A DNA stretch of 32,301 nt from contig CAYQPF010000044.1 of assembly GCA_964419225.1 (NCBI GenBank), positions 1-32,301 on the forward strand. Reading direction: 5' to 3'. This document shows positions 8,405 through 17,614 of the stretch, in pieces (within the stretch, counting starts at the first letter, position 1; each line of letters begins with the position of its first letter). The position numbers and the translations under genes were made by a program. Origin of the DNA: CAYQPF01 sp964419225. GTDB lineage: Bacteria > Cloacimonadota > Cloacimonadia > Cloacimonadales > CAYQPF01. A model generated the notes under the pieces. It made no database searches, was not told where the DNA came from, and saw nothing but the letters and a program-made list of their open reading frames with translations.

Positions 8405-11400
8405 GTGATTAGAGAAATTAAAAGAGAAAAAAGAATAGAACATTATGATGCTGTAAGAATCAAAATAGCTTCTCCTGAAGCTATCAGAGAATGGTCATAC
8501 GGCGAAGTTACCAAACCTGATACTCTTAATTACCGTACTCTTAAACCTGAGAAAGACGGTTTATTCTGCGAAAGAATATTCGGTCCGGAAAAGGATTACG
8601 AATGTAGTTGCGGTAAGTATAAGAAAAAAAGTTTTCAGAACACAATTTGTGACCGATGCGGAGTGGAAGTAACAACTTCCAGAGTCAGAAGATCCCGCAT
8701 GGGTCATATCGAATTAGCTGTACCTGTAGCTCATATCTGGTTTGTAAAGAGTGCACCGAGTAAGATCGGAACTTTGCTTGATCTTTCAATCAGAAAGTTG
8801 GAAAGAGTACTTTATTATGAATCATACATAGTAATAGATCCAGGCGAAAGTGATTATGTAAAATATGACTTGATCGACACAGATGAATATTATGAAATTT
8901 GTGATAAGTTAGGTCCTAATTTTAATGCCAAGATGGGTGCAGAAGCTATCAAGACACTTTTGAATGATCTGGATCTTGATTCAGAAATAGCTGATCTTAA
9001 AGTAAGATTAGACATGGAAACATCTGTTTTAAAGAAACAGAAGATCATAAGAAAATTGAAAGTTGTGGAAGCTTTCAGAATATCCAAGAACAAGCCTGAT
9101 TGGATGGTTCTTGAAGTATTACCTGTATTACCTCCTACCCTCAGACCGTTGGTTCCGTTGGAAGGTGGAAGATTTGCCACAGCGGATTTCAATGATCTGT
9201 ACAGAAGAGTTATTACCAGAAATAACAGATTAAAACAATTGATAGACATCCGTGCACCGGAAGTGATCTTAAGAAATGAAAAAAGAATGCTTCAGGAAGC
9301 AGTAGATGCTTTGATCGATAATTCCAGAAAGACCAGACCTGTTAAAGGCAGAGGCAATCGTGCCCTCAAGTCTTTGACAGATCAGCTGAAAGGCAAGCAG
9401 GGTCGTTTCAGACAGAATCTGCTTGGTAAGCGTGTGGATTATTCAGGACGTTCAGTTATTACTGTAGGTCCGACTTTGAAGTTACATCAGTGCGGTCTTC
9501 CGAAGGAAATGGCAGTGGAATTATTCAAGCCGTTTATTATTGAAAGACTGGAAAAATCCGGTGAAGCTGAAAAGACTAAAACAGCAAAGAAGATTGTTGA
9601 AAAGAAACAACCTTTGATCTGGAAGATTCTGGAAGAAGTAATTAAGGATTATCCTGTATTATTAAACCGTGCACCGACCTTGCACAAACTGGGTATTCAG
9701 GCATTTATTCCTGTATTAACCGAGAACAAGGCAATCGAATTGCATCCGATGGTGTGTACACCATTCAATGCAGACTTTGACGGTGACCAGATGGCTGTTT
9801 ATGTACCATTGTCACACGAAGCTCAGATGGAAGCCAGAGTTTTGATGCTTTCATCCAGAAATCTTCTTTTGCCTGCAAACGGTAAATTGGCGATGGCACC
9901 GAGTCAGGACATTGTATTGGGAAGTTATTATTTAACTGTAACCAGGACAAAGGCACCTGCAGCAGATAAATGCAGAAATTTCTTCTCAGCCGATGAAGTC
10001 ATGATGGCTTATGAAAGAGAAGAAATGAAATATAATATCAAAGGTGAAAAGCTGGAAGGCAGAGATTTTGACTTACATACCTGGATCAATTTGAAACTGG
10101 GTAAAGAAAGAATACTGACTACAGTGGGAAGAGTTATCTTTAATCAGATCATTCCCAAGAAAGTACCTTATCAGAATTACACATTTGATAAAGGCAAGTT
10201 GAATGATATTGCTATGCTTTGCTTCAGCGAAGTAGGCCAGTCAGACACAGCCGAATTCCTTGATAATCTTAAGGAACTTGGGTTCAAGTATGCTACCAGA
10301 GCCGGCGTAACTTTCGCTGCGAGTGATGTTATCGTACCCAAGGCCAAAGACAGGATCATCAAGAATACAGAAAAAGAAGTGGATGTAATCTTCCAAAGTT
10401 ATATGAACGGTGGAATAACATTTGATGAAAGAACTAACAGAGTAATAGATAAATGGAAAGCAGCGACTGAAAAAGTTACTGATGCTTTAATGGAAGATCT
10501 GGCTCAGGATCAGCAAGGGTTTAACTCGATATATATGATGTATCTATCCGGTGCCCGTGGTGGTAAAGATCAGATCAAACAGTTAGGCGGTATGCGTGGA
10601 TTGATGGATAAGCCGTCGAAGAGTACAGTTTTGGGTGGAGCAGAAGTAATTGAAACTCCGATCAAATCTAACTTTAAAGAAGGTTTAACTGTATTGGAAT
10701 ATTTCATTTCAACTCACGGTGCGCGTAAAGGTCTTGCGGATACAGCATTGAAAACAGCGGATGCGGGTTATTTAACCAGAAGACTTGTCGATGTAGCTCA
10801 GAATGCTATTATTTCCACAGAAGACTGTGGTACAATAGAAGGTTTGGAAGTCAGTGCTTTGAAAGAAGGGTTAGAGACTGTTCAATCATTATCAGAAAGA
10901 ATAGAAGGACGTTTTGCAGCATATGATGTGGAACATCCATTCAGTCAGCAGATAATTGTAAATGCAGGTGAAGAGATCACCAAAGCTACAGCACAGGAAA
11001 TTCAGAAGATAGGTATTAACACAGTGAAGATTAGATCGGTGTTAACCTGTGAAGCAGACAAAGGTATTTGTATTAAGTGCTATGGTAAGAATCTGGCAAC
11101 TCAAAAACTGGTCACCATTGGTGAACCTGTTGGTATCATTGCTGCACAGAGTATAGGCGAGCCGGGCACCCAGCTTACCCTGAGAACCTTCCATATTGGT
11201 GGTACTGCAAGTACCCACGTGGAATTGGCTCAGATCGATGCCAAGTTTGACGGTATTGTTAAATTTGATAAGATCAACAGTGTAACTGACCGTGATGGCA
11301 ACCTTGTTTCTGTAAGTCATATCGGAAGAATTTTAATTGTAGATGAAAAAGATCAGACCAAGGTAATAGAAGATTATAAGATTCAAAATGCAGCGACAAT

Positions 11401-12568
11401 TGAAGTAAAAGACGGTCAGAAGATAGTCAAAGACACCAAACTGTTCAGCTGGGATTTATATAATGATCCATTGATTGCAACAGCAGAAGGTAAAGTCAAG
11501 TTTGAGAATTTTATCAAAGATCAGACATTCAAGGAAGAGTTTGATGAAATTATTGGAACAAGTACAATTACCATCATTGAATCCAAGGATCGTAAGGTTC
11601 AGCCTCAGATCAGAATTGTAAGTGAAAAGACAAAACATGAGGAGAAAGTTCCATTACCATCAGGACTCAGCATCATCGTAAAGAATGGTGACTTAGTGTT
11701 CCCGGGTGATATTTTAGGCAGGTCCTCAAGAATCACTATCAAACAGCGCGACATCACCGGTGGATTACCCAGAGTGCAGGATTTATTTGAAGCCAGAGTG
11801 CCCAAAGATAAAGCGGTTATTACTGACATCGGCGGAAGAATCACTATTGGTGATTTGAAGAAGACTGGTCGTGTGATCATTGTCACAGCAGATAAAGAGA
11901 AGAAGATCGAGAAGGAATATATTATTCCTCCAGGAAAGAGAATTATCGTACATCAGGGCGATATAGTTGAGTCAGGAGATGCATTGTCAGATGGACCACT
12001 TGATCCTCATGATATCTTGAAAGCCAAGGGTATTAAAGAAGCCCAGAAGCTTATCCTTAACGAAATTCAGGAAATCTATCGTAAACAGGGTGTGAAGATT
12101 GATGACAAACACATCAGTACTATCATCAAACAAATGTTTAAGAAAGTAAGAATTACTGATCCAGGACACACAAAATTCCTGGAAGGTGATTATGTAGATA
12201 AAGCCATAGTCATGAATGAAAACAAAGCTATTTCACAGCAAGAAGGTGGCATAGGTGCCACATACGAACAACTACTGCTTGGAATCACGAAAGCATCTCT
12301 TTTGACAGACAGCTGGCTATCCGCTGCTTCATTCCAGGAGACCACAAAGGTACTCACACAGGCGGCAATAGAAGGTAAGATTGACAAATTAGAGGGGCTT
12401 AAAGAAAGTATCATCCTGGGACACAGAATTCCTGTGGGAACAGGGTCGAAGCACTTTACACAAAAGGTTCGCCAAGCAATTGATGAAGGCAAGACATTGT
12501 CTGAAATAGTGAAAGAACTGGGACACACAGCCCCGGAAGAAGATCTCGAAAGCTTATTAAATTTCTAA
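8405..12568 (+). CDS. rpoC: DNA-directed RNA polymerase subunit beta'
   Basis: Beta' subunit with the catalytic Mg-binding loop NADFDGDQ, where Asp457, Asp459 and Asp461 are the metal ligands. The N-terminal zinc ribbon has Cys67, Cys69, Cys82 and Cys85. The second zinc site has Cys808, Cys882, Cys889 and Cys892. The bridge/trigger helix region includes GARGGKDQIKQLGGMRGLM (about residues 717-735). The 1387-residue length is typical. The GTG start is 7 bases after AGGAGG, and the gene lies 14 bases after rpoB. The C-terminal tail binds omega in homologues. Confidence 0.98.
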   Translation: MIREIKREKRIEHYDAVRIKIASPEAIREWSYGEVTKPDTLNYRTLKPEKDGLFCERIFGPEKDYECSCGKYKKKSFQNTICDRCGVEVTTSRVRRSRMGHIELAVPVAHIWFVKSAPSKIGTLLDLSIRKLERVLYYESYIVIDPGESDYVKYDLIDTDEYYEICDKLGPNFNAKMGAEAIKTLLNDLDLDSEIADLKVRLDMETSVLKKQKIIRKLKVVEAFRISKNKPDWMVLEVLPVLPPTLRPLVPLEGGRFATADFNDLYRRVITRNNRLKQLIDIRAPEVILRNEKRMLQEAVDALIDNSRKTRPVKGRGNRALKSLTDQLKGKQGRFRQNLLGKRVDYSGRSVITVGPTLKLHQCGLPKEMAVELFKPFIIERLEKSGEAEKTKTAKKIVEKKQPLIWKILEEVIKDYPVLLNRAPTLHKLGIQAFIPVLTENKAIELHPMVCTPFNADFDGDQMAVYVPLSHEAQMEARVLMLSSRNLLLPANGKLAMAPSQDIVLGSYYLTVTRTKAPAADKCRNFFSADEVMMAYEREEMKYNIKGEKLEGRDFDLHTWINLKLGKERILTTVGRVIFNQIIPKKVPYQNYTFDKGKLNDIAMLCFSEVGQSDTAEFLDNLKELGFKYATRAGVTFAASDVIVPKAKDRIIKNTEKEVDVIFQSYMNGGITFDERTNRVIDKWKAATEKVTDALMEDLAQDQQGFNSIYMMYLSGARGGKDQIKQLGGMRGLMDKPSKSTVLGGAEVIETPIKSNFKEGLTVLEYFISTHGARKGLADTALKTADAGYLTRRLVDVAQNAIISTEDCGTIEGLEVSALKEGLETVQSLSERIEGRFAAYDVEHPFSQQIIVNAGEEITKATAQEIQKIGINTVKIRSVLTCEADKGICIKCYGKNLATQKLVTIGEPVGIIAAQSIGEPGTQLTLRTFHIGGTASTHVELAQIDAKFDGIVKFDKINSVTDRDGNLVSVSHIGRILIVDEKDQTKVIEDYKIQNAATIEVKDGQKIVKDTKLFSWDLYNDPLIATAEGKVKFENFIKDQTFKEEFDEIIGTSTITIIESKDRKVQPQIRIVSEKTKHEEKVPLPSGLSIIVKNGDLVFPGDILGRSSRITIKQRDITGGLPRVQDLFEARVPKDKAVITDIGGRITIGDLKKTGRVIIVTADKEKKIEKEYIIPPGKRIIVHQGDIVESGDALSDGPLDPHDILKAKGIKEAQKLILNEIQEIYRKQGVKIDDKHISTIIKQMFKKVRITDPGHTKFLEGDYVDKAIVMNENKAISQQEGGIGATYEQLLLGITKASLLTDSWLSAASFQETTKVLTQAAIEGKIDKLEGLKESIILGHRIPVGTGSKHFTQKVRQAIDEGKTLSEIVKELGHTAPEEDLESLLNF

Positions 12569-12584
12569 GAAAAGGAGGTAAAGA

Positions 12585-12974
12585 GTGCCAACAATCAATC
12601 AATTAGTAAGAAAAGGCAGAGTAGAAATACACAAGAAAAAGAAAAATAGAGCTTTGGGTTCATGCCCTCAAAAAAGAGGAGTTTGCACCAGAGTATATAC
12701 GACTACTCCCAAGAAACCTAACTCAGCTTTAAGAAAAGTTGCGAGAGTAAGACTCGTAAACGGATTTGAAATAACTGCTTATATTCCTGGAGAAGGTCAC
12801 AATTTACAGGAACACTCAATCGTATTAGTACGTGGCGGAAGAGTAAAAGACTTACCCGGTGTACGTTACCACATAGTCAGAGGAGCACTTGACAGTAGTG
12901 GTGTTGATAAGAGAACAACATCCAGATCCAAGTACGGTTCCAAGAGACCAAAAGCCGGTAAGGCAAAGAAATAA
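12585..12974 (+). CDS. rpsL: 30S ribosomal protein uS12
   Basis: S12 acts at the decoding centre. The 129-residue protein starts at GTG after AAAGGAGG and begins MPTINQLVRKGR. The TTPKKPNSALRK loop carries Lys43 and Lys44, matching the E. coli streptomycin-site lysines. GGRVKDLPGVRYH holds the aspartate methylthiolated by RimO in many species. Nothing in these loops suggests streptomycin resistance. It heads the str-type cluster rpsL-rpsG-fusA, directly continuing rpoC after 16 bases. Confidence 0.98.
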   Translation: MPTINQLVRKGRVEIHKKKKNRALGSCPQKRGVCTRVYTTTPKKPNSALRKVARVRLVNGFEITAYIPGEGHNLQEHSIVLVRGGRVKDLPGVRYHIVRGALDSSGVDKRTTSRSKYGSKRPKAGKAKK

Positions 12975-12986
12975 GCGGAGGAAGGA

Positions 12987-13457
12987 ATGCCAAGAAAGAA
13001 AAAATCATTAGAGAGAGTAATTCTCCCCGATCCCAAGTTTAAGAATATAGTACTCAGTAAGTTCATAAATTGCGTTATGAAACAAGGCAAGAAGAGTGTT
13101 GCAGAGCAGATTGTATATAGTGCTTTGGACATCATCGGTGAAAAGATCAAACAAGAACCGATCGAAGTTTTCATTCAAGCCCTTGATAATGTAAGACCGT
13201 TGGTCAAAGTTGTATCCCGCCGAGTAGGTGGATCAAACTATCAGGTTCCGACTGAAGTTAATCACAAAAATGGTATGGCGATAGCCTTCCGTTGGATTAT
13301 CAGTGTTTCCAGAGCCAGAGCTGAAAAGAGTATGAAGGAAAGACTTGCTGCAGAGTTAATGGCTGCATTCAAGAAAGAAGGATCATCGATCAAGAAGAGA
13401 GAAGATACACATAAGATGGCAGAAGCTAACAAGGCTTTTGCACATCTGAAATGGTAG
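12987..13457 (+). CDS. rpsG: 30S ribosomal protein uS7
   Basis: S7 nucleates assembly of the 30S head and contacts E-site tRNA. The 156 residues match the family length. Visible signatures are PDPKFKNIVLSKFINCVMKQGKK near the N-terminus, NVRPLVKVVSRRVGGSNYQVP at about residues 70-90, and a helical C-terminus ending AFAHLKW. GGAGGAAGG lies before the ATG. fusA starts 9 bases after its stop. Confidence 0.98.
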   Translation: MPRKKKSLERVILPDPKFKNIVLSKFINCVMKQGKKSVAEQIVYSALDIIGEKIKQEPIEVFIQALDNVRPLVKVVSRRVGGSNYQVPTEVNHKNGMAIAFRWIISVSRARAEKSMKERLAAELMAAFKKEGSSIKKREDTHKMAEANKAFAHLKW

Positions 13458-13466
13458 AATAAGATT

Positions 13467-15557
13467 ATGGCCGTAGATATATCTGATATTAGAAATATTG
13501 GAATCATGGCCCATATTGATGCCGGTAAAACTACAACTACCGAAAGAATGTTGTACTATACCGGCTTTCTTCATAAAATGGGCGAAGTTCATGACGGGAA
13601 CACCTTCATGGATTGGATGGAACAGGAAAGAGAACGCGGAATAACGATTACTTCTGCTGTTACCACCTGTTACTGGCACAAGAAGCAAATCAACATTATA
13701 GACACTCCAGGGCATGTTGACTTTACTGCAGAAGTAGAAAGATCCTTACGTGTTTTGGATGGAGCTATCGGTATTTTCTGTGCTGTAGGCGGAGTAGAAC
13801 CTCAGTCGGAAACTGTCTGGCATCAGGCAGACCGGTACAAGATTCCCCGAATGGCCTTTGTAAATAAGATGGACAGAGTCGGAGCAGATTTTGAGAATGT
13901 CATCGATATGATTCATCAAAGGTTGACAACCACTGCTGTACCTATTCAAATACCGATTGGCAAGGAAGATAATTTTCAGGGTGTGATTAATCTGATAGAG
14001 ATGAAAGCCTATTATTTTGATGCGATCACCTTAGGAAACGAGTTCTCAGCAGAGGAGATCCCTGCGAATTATCTGGAAAGTGCTTTAAAGCATCGTGAGC
14101 ATTTATTGGAATCAGTTGCCGAATTTGATGATAACCTATTGGAGAAATATCTTTCAGGTGAAGAAATATCTGAAAATGAAATAATCAATGCTATTCGTAT
14201 TGGTACGATAAAGAACCACATTATTCCTGTGCTTTGCGGGTCATCTTTAAAGAATATCGGAGTTCAATTACTGCTTAATGCTGTATTGGATTTTTTACCA
14301 TCGCCTCTTGATATTAAATCAGTTATTGCTCATAAGAAGAATTCTGATGAAGAAGTGGAAGTGATGATCGACCCTAAAGGTAAGTTCTCAGCCTTAGCTT
14401 TTAAAGTTCAGATCGATAAATATGTTGGAAAACTGATCTATATCAGAGTTTATTCCGGCACATTAAAAAAAGGCGATTCTTTTATCAACCAGACAAATGG
14501 GAAAAGAGAAAGAATTTCCCGTTTATTGCAAATGCATTCCAACAAGAAAAACGACATAGATGAAATCAGAGCTGGTGATCTTGCCGCCATCGTTGGAACC
14601 AAATTTACGATCACAGGTGATACAATGACTGCAGAAGGTCTGGACTTTGTTCTGGCACAAATGGAATTCCCGGATACAGTTATTTCTATTGCTATCGAAC
14701 CAAAGACCAAAGCAGATCAGGAATTACTGGCAGATTCGCTGAGCAAAATAGAAGAAGAAGACCCCACCTTTATTGTCAGGCAGGATAAAGACTCCGGACA
14801 GACACTTATATCGGGAATGGGGGAGCTGCATCTTGATATTATTATCGACAGATTAAAGAGAGAATATAATGTTCAGGCAAATCGCGGATTACCGCAAGTA
14901 TCTTATAAAGAGACAATTACGACAACAGTTATTACAGAAGAAGAGTTTTCCAGAGAGTTGAATGGCAAGAGTAGTTATGCTGCTGTAAAAATTAAGTTGA
15001 CACCAATTGAACTAAATAGTACTAATTCCCACGAAAAGGTTGTATTTAGAAATAAAATTACAGAGAGTGTTATTCCTGCAATATATTGGGATGCCATAAG
15101 AGAAGGTGCCCTCAATGCGTGCATGGATGGACCTCAGATCAGTTCTAATGTAGAGCGGGTGAAAATTGAACTGATAGGCGGGAAATACAGTGATGTGGAT
15201 TCCAATGAAACAGCTTTCAGAATAGCGGCCTCGATGGCAGTTGCTAAAGGTTTCAGGGAAGCATCACCGGCGATTATGGAGCCTATCATGCTTGTATCAA
15301 TTATTACTCCGGAGGATTTTGTGGGTGATATTATTAGTGATATCAACAGTAAAAGAGGAAAAATTACTGTGATTCATTCCCAGACCCATAAAAGAGAAAT
15401 AGTAGCAGAAGTGCCCATGTCGGAATTATTTGGATATTCGACCCGGCTGAGATCAATTAGTCAGGGAAGAGCTATCTATACAATGGAATTTTGTAAATAT
15501 GAACTTGTTCCCATGACAATTCAGATTAATATATTAAAGAAGATCAGAGGTTACTAG
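13467..15557 (+). CDS. fusA: Translation elongation factor G, divergent (EF-G2-like domain IV)
   Basis: GTPase for ribosomal translocation, 696 residues. The G domain is canonical: AHIDAGKTTTTERML at about residues 14-28, RGITI, DTPGHVDF and NKMD. Domains II-III are normal, and domain V ends FGYSTRLRSISQGRAIYTMEF. Domain IV is unusual. Where canonical EF-G has a GGRGQYGH-type loop, this protein has Asn499-Gly500-Lys501-Ser502-Ser503-Tyr504 (ELNGKSSYAAVKIKL). That form resembles EF-G2/spdEFG-type paralogues as I recall them. Its place after rpsL-rpsG argues for the main EF-G, while its loop argues for a derived subtype. The upstream binding site is weak (AATAAGA), so coupling to rpsG is likely. 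Confidence 0.93.
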   Translation: MAVDISDIRNIGIMAHIDAGKTTTTERMLYYTGFLHKMGEVHDGNTFMDWMEQERERGITITSAVTTCYWHKKQINIIDTPGHVDFTAEVERSLRVLDGAIGIFCAVGGVEPQSETVWHQADRYKIPRMAFVNKMDRVGADFENVIDMIHQRLTTTAVPIQIPIGKEDNFQGVINLIEMKAYYFDAITLGNEFSAEEIPANYLESALKHREHLLESVAEFDDNLLEKYLSGEEISENEIINAIRIGTIKNHIIPVLCGSSLKNIGVQLLLNAVLDFLPSPLDIKSVIAHKKNSDEEVEVMIDPKGKFSALAFKVQIDKYVGKLIYIRVYSGTLKKGDSFINQTNGKRERISRLLQMHSNKKNDIDEIRAGDLAAIVGTKFTITGDTMTAEGLDFVLAQMEFPDTVISIAIEPKTKADQELLADSLSKIEEEDPTFIVRQDKDSGQTLISGMGELHLDIIIDRLKREYNVQANRGLPQVSYKETITTTVITEEEFSRELNGKSSYAAVKIKLTPIELNSTNSHEKVVFRNKITESVIPAIYWDAIREGALNACMDGPQISSNVERVKIELIGGKYSDVDSNETAFRIAASMAVAKGFREASPAIMEPIMLVSIITPEDFVGDIISDINSKRGKITVIHSQTHKREIVAEVPMSELFGYSTRLRSISQGRAIYTMEFCKYELVPMTIQINILKKIRGY

Positions 15558-15565
15558 GAGGAAAA

Positions 15566-15871
15566 ATGGAAATTTATCTTGAGTTCAAAGAAGCCAAAGC
15601 TGAAATGAGAATTGAAGGCATCATTACCAGCGACAATGCTTATTTATTTCAGGAAAAACTTAATGAAGTTTTAAAGTCTGAAGTTAAGTATCTGGAAATT
15701 GATTTGGCTGCTTGCAGAAATATCAGCAGTACAGGTATTGGCAAATTATTATTATTTTATAAGGAATTTTTAAACCGTGACGGTGAAATCGAAATAACCA
15801 AATCATCCCCAAGTGTTTATGAGCTGTTTACTACCATTAAATTGAATCAGTTGTTTACTATCAATCTTTAA
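15566..15871 (+). CDS. STAS-domain anti-sigma-factor antagonist
   Basis: A 101-residue single STAS domain of the SpoIIAA/RsbV type. In that family the unphosphorylated protein binds an anti-sigma kinase and frees its target. The order of strands and helices fits: EIYLEFKEAKAEMRIEG, then YLEIDLAACRNISSTGIGKLL, then a C-terminal helix. The phospho-acceptor segment is Asn52-Ile53-Ser54-Ser55-Thr56-Gly57. The usual aspartate before the Ser-Ser/Thr pair is replaced by serine. AGGAGG precedes the ATG. The stop overlaps the next start by one base (TAATG), so it is tightly coupled to the kinase-like gene that follows. Target and signal are unknown. Confidence 0.88.
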   Translation: MEIYLEFKEAKAEMRIEGIITSDNAYLFQEKLNEVLKSEVKYLEIDLAACRNISSTGIGKLLLFYKEFLNRDGEIEITKSSPSVYELFTTIKLNQLFTINL

Positions 15872-16773
15872 TGGAAAGTAAAAAACATAGCATACTTGTT
15901 GTAGATGATGATGCGAATTTACTTGAATCTTTGGTTAATCTCCTCAAATACAATGAGTTTAAGGTTGATTTTGTCCAGTCTGGCCGCAAAGCACTGGAGT
16001 ATTTGAATAATAAATGTTATGACCTGATAATCAGTGACATTGACATGCCTTTGATGGATGGTCTGGAATTGTTGGACAGGATACGCAAAACTATCAGTCT
16101 GAGAGTTCCGGTCATACTAATCACCGGGCATGTTACCTCTGATTATGCGATACAGGCCATACGTTTAGGTGTGTCTGATTTCATCAGCAAACCTTTGGAA
16201 TTTAATTCGCTGTTAAAAATTATTAAGACAATCTTATCTAAGAAGACAGAAATCGAGAAGCATCAGCTTTTTAATGAGAAGCTAAACGATTTTCATGCTG
16301 ACTTCGCTTTCAGTCCCAATGATTTTATTGAGCTTAACATTCCCGAGTTGATCACATCATATATTCTGCACAATTTCGAATTGCCTTCCCATTTTATTTA
16401 TGAGATCTATCAATGTTTGGATGAATTGCTGAACAATGCATTTATTCATGGCACTTTGGAGATCCAGAAAGACATCAGGGAATCCAATTTTGAGATTTAC
16501 AATTCGTTTATCAAAGAGTCTGTACAAGCAGAGAATATTATGTCTAAGACAATCATAGTCAAACTTTTTTATCAGAGGCAGCTATCATTGTTCAAATTTG
16601 AAATATCAGATCAGGGCAAGGGTTTTGATTACAAGAAAGAGTTGGGTAAAAATTCTTCGGTAGTCAATTTTAATCAATCAGGGAGAGGCATAAGTCTGGT
16701 TAAAATATTAGCCAGTTCATTAAACTTCTTTGATGGAGGTAGAACAGTAGTCTTTGAAAAAGAGTTGAGATAG
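15871..16773 (+). CDS. Response regulator receiver fused to an RsbW-like ATPase/serine kinase domain
   Basis: 300 residues. Residues 6-120 are a CheY-like receiver with acidic pocket Asp12-Asp13-Asp14, probable phospho-acceptor Asp56 (SDIDMP), the ITGH threonine near 88 and the lysine of SKP near 110. Residues about 150-300 form a GHKL ATPase of the HATPase_c_2/RsbW type. It has the N box DELLNNAFIHG (Asn189), the G1 box DQGKGFD (247-253) and the G2 box SGRGISLV (270-277). There is no dimerisation histidine, so this is not a classical sensor kinase. The likely output is phosphorylation or sequestration of the adjacent STAS protein, controlled by receiver phosphorylation. This function is inferred from architecture and neighbours. 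Confidence 0.88.
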   Translation: MESKKHSILVVDDDANLLESLVNLLKYNEFKVDFVQSGRKALEYLNNKCYDLIISDIDMPLMDGLELLDRIRKTISLRVPVILITGHVTSDYAIQAIRLGVSDFISKPLEFNSLLKIIKTILSKKTEIEKHQLFNEKLNDFHADFAFSPNDFIELNIPELITSYILHNFELPSHFIYEIYQCLDELLNNAFIHGTLEIQKDIRESNFEIYNSFIKESVQAENIMSKTIIVKLFYQRQLSLFKFEISDQGKGFDYKKELGKNSSVVNFNQSGRGISLVKILASSLNFFDGGRTVVFEKELR

Positions 16774-17610
16774 ATGGAAAGTTGGACCATAAAAGATATT
16801 TTACTCTGGGTTTCAGACTATTTTCAATCGAAAGGTATAGACAGCTTCAGGAAAGAAGCAGAAATAATTCTTTCCGAAGTTTTAAATCTAAAAAGACTTG
16901 ATTTGTATTTACTCTTTGAACAGGAAGTCAGTGTAGCTGACAGAGCTCATATCAAGGAATTAATTCTACGCAGAGCCAAGCATGAACCACTACAGTACAT
17001 TCTTGGTAAACAAAATTTCTATGGTTATGATTTTATTGTTACTCCGGATGTACTAATACCCAGACCTGAGACAGAGATACTGGTCGAGGAAATTCTTAAA
17101 AATAAAAAAGAAAACCTGCATGTGCTTGATATTGGGACAGGTTCGGGTTGTATTGCAATAACATTGAAAAAGCATAAACCTTCCTGGACTGTTGAGGCTG
17201 TGGATATTTCACCTCAGGCTTTAAAGATCGCTCAACAGAATGCCAAAAACCTTGAAGCTGAAATTGTCTTAAAGGAATCAAATCTCTTCGAAAAAATAAA
17301 TTCAACATATGATATAATTGTTTCAAATCCTCCCTATATTTCTCATCAGGAATATGCCACTCTGGCTGCACAGGTAGTTGAGCATGAGCCGAAGACTGCC
17401 CTGGTTGCCGAGAATAATGGACTGTTCTTTTATCAGGAAATTCTTAAGAAAGCCAAAAGTTTCCTGAAAAAAGAAGGTGTTATTTATTTTGAAATAGGCC
17501 ATAATCAGGCCGAAAGTATCAGACAAATGGCTAATTCAGCCGGATTCTCCAAAGTTAATACAATCAAAGATTACAACGATTTTACCAGAATTATGATAAT
17601 AGAGGAATAA
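16774..17610 (+). CDS. prmC: Peptide chain release factor N5-glutamine methyltransferase
   Basis: PrmC methylates the glutamine of the GGQ motif in release factors RF1 and RF2. The 278 residues have an N-terminal helical domain (about 1-85) and a Rossmann methyltransferase domain. S-adenosylmethionine motif I is VLDIGTGSGCIAI (about 116-128), and the glutamine-binding NPPY motif is at 185-188. RPETEILVEE precedes motif I, as in the family. The ATG follows the previous stop with no gap, indicating one transcript. No prfA is adjacent in this window. Confidence 0.95.
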   Translation: MESWTIKDILLWVSDYFQSKGIDSFRKEAEIILSEVLNLKRLDLYLLFEQEVSVADRAHIKELILRRAKHEPLQYILGKQNFYGYDFIVTPDVLIPRPETEILVEEILKNKKENLHVLDIGTGSGCIAITLKKHKPSWTVEAVDISPQALKIAQQNAKNLEAEIVLKESNLFEKINSTYDIIVSNPPYISHQEYATLAAQVVEHEPKTALVAENNGLFFYQEILKKAKSFLKKEGVIYFEIGHNQAESIRQMANSAGFSKVNTIKDYNDFTRIMIIEE

Positions 17611-17614
17611 TAAA

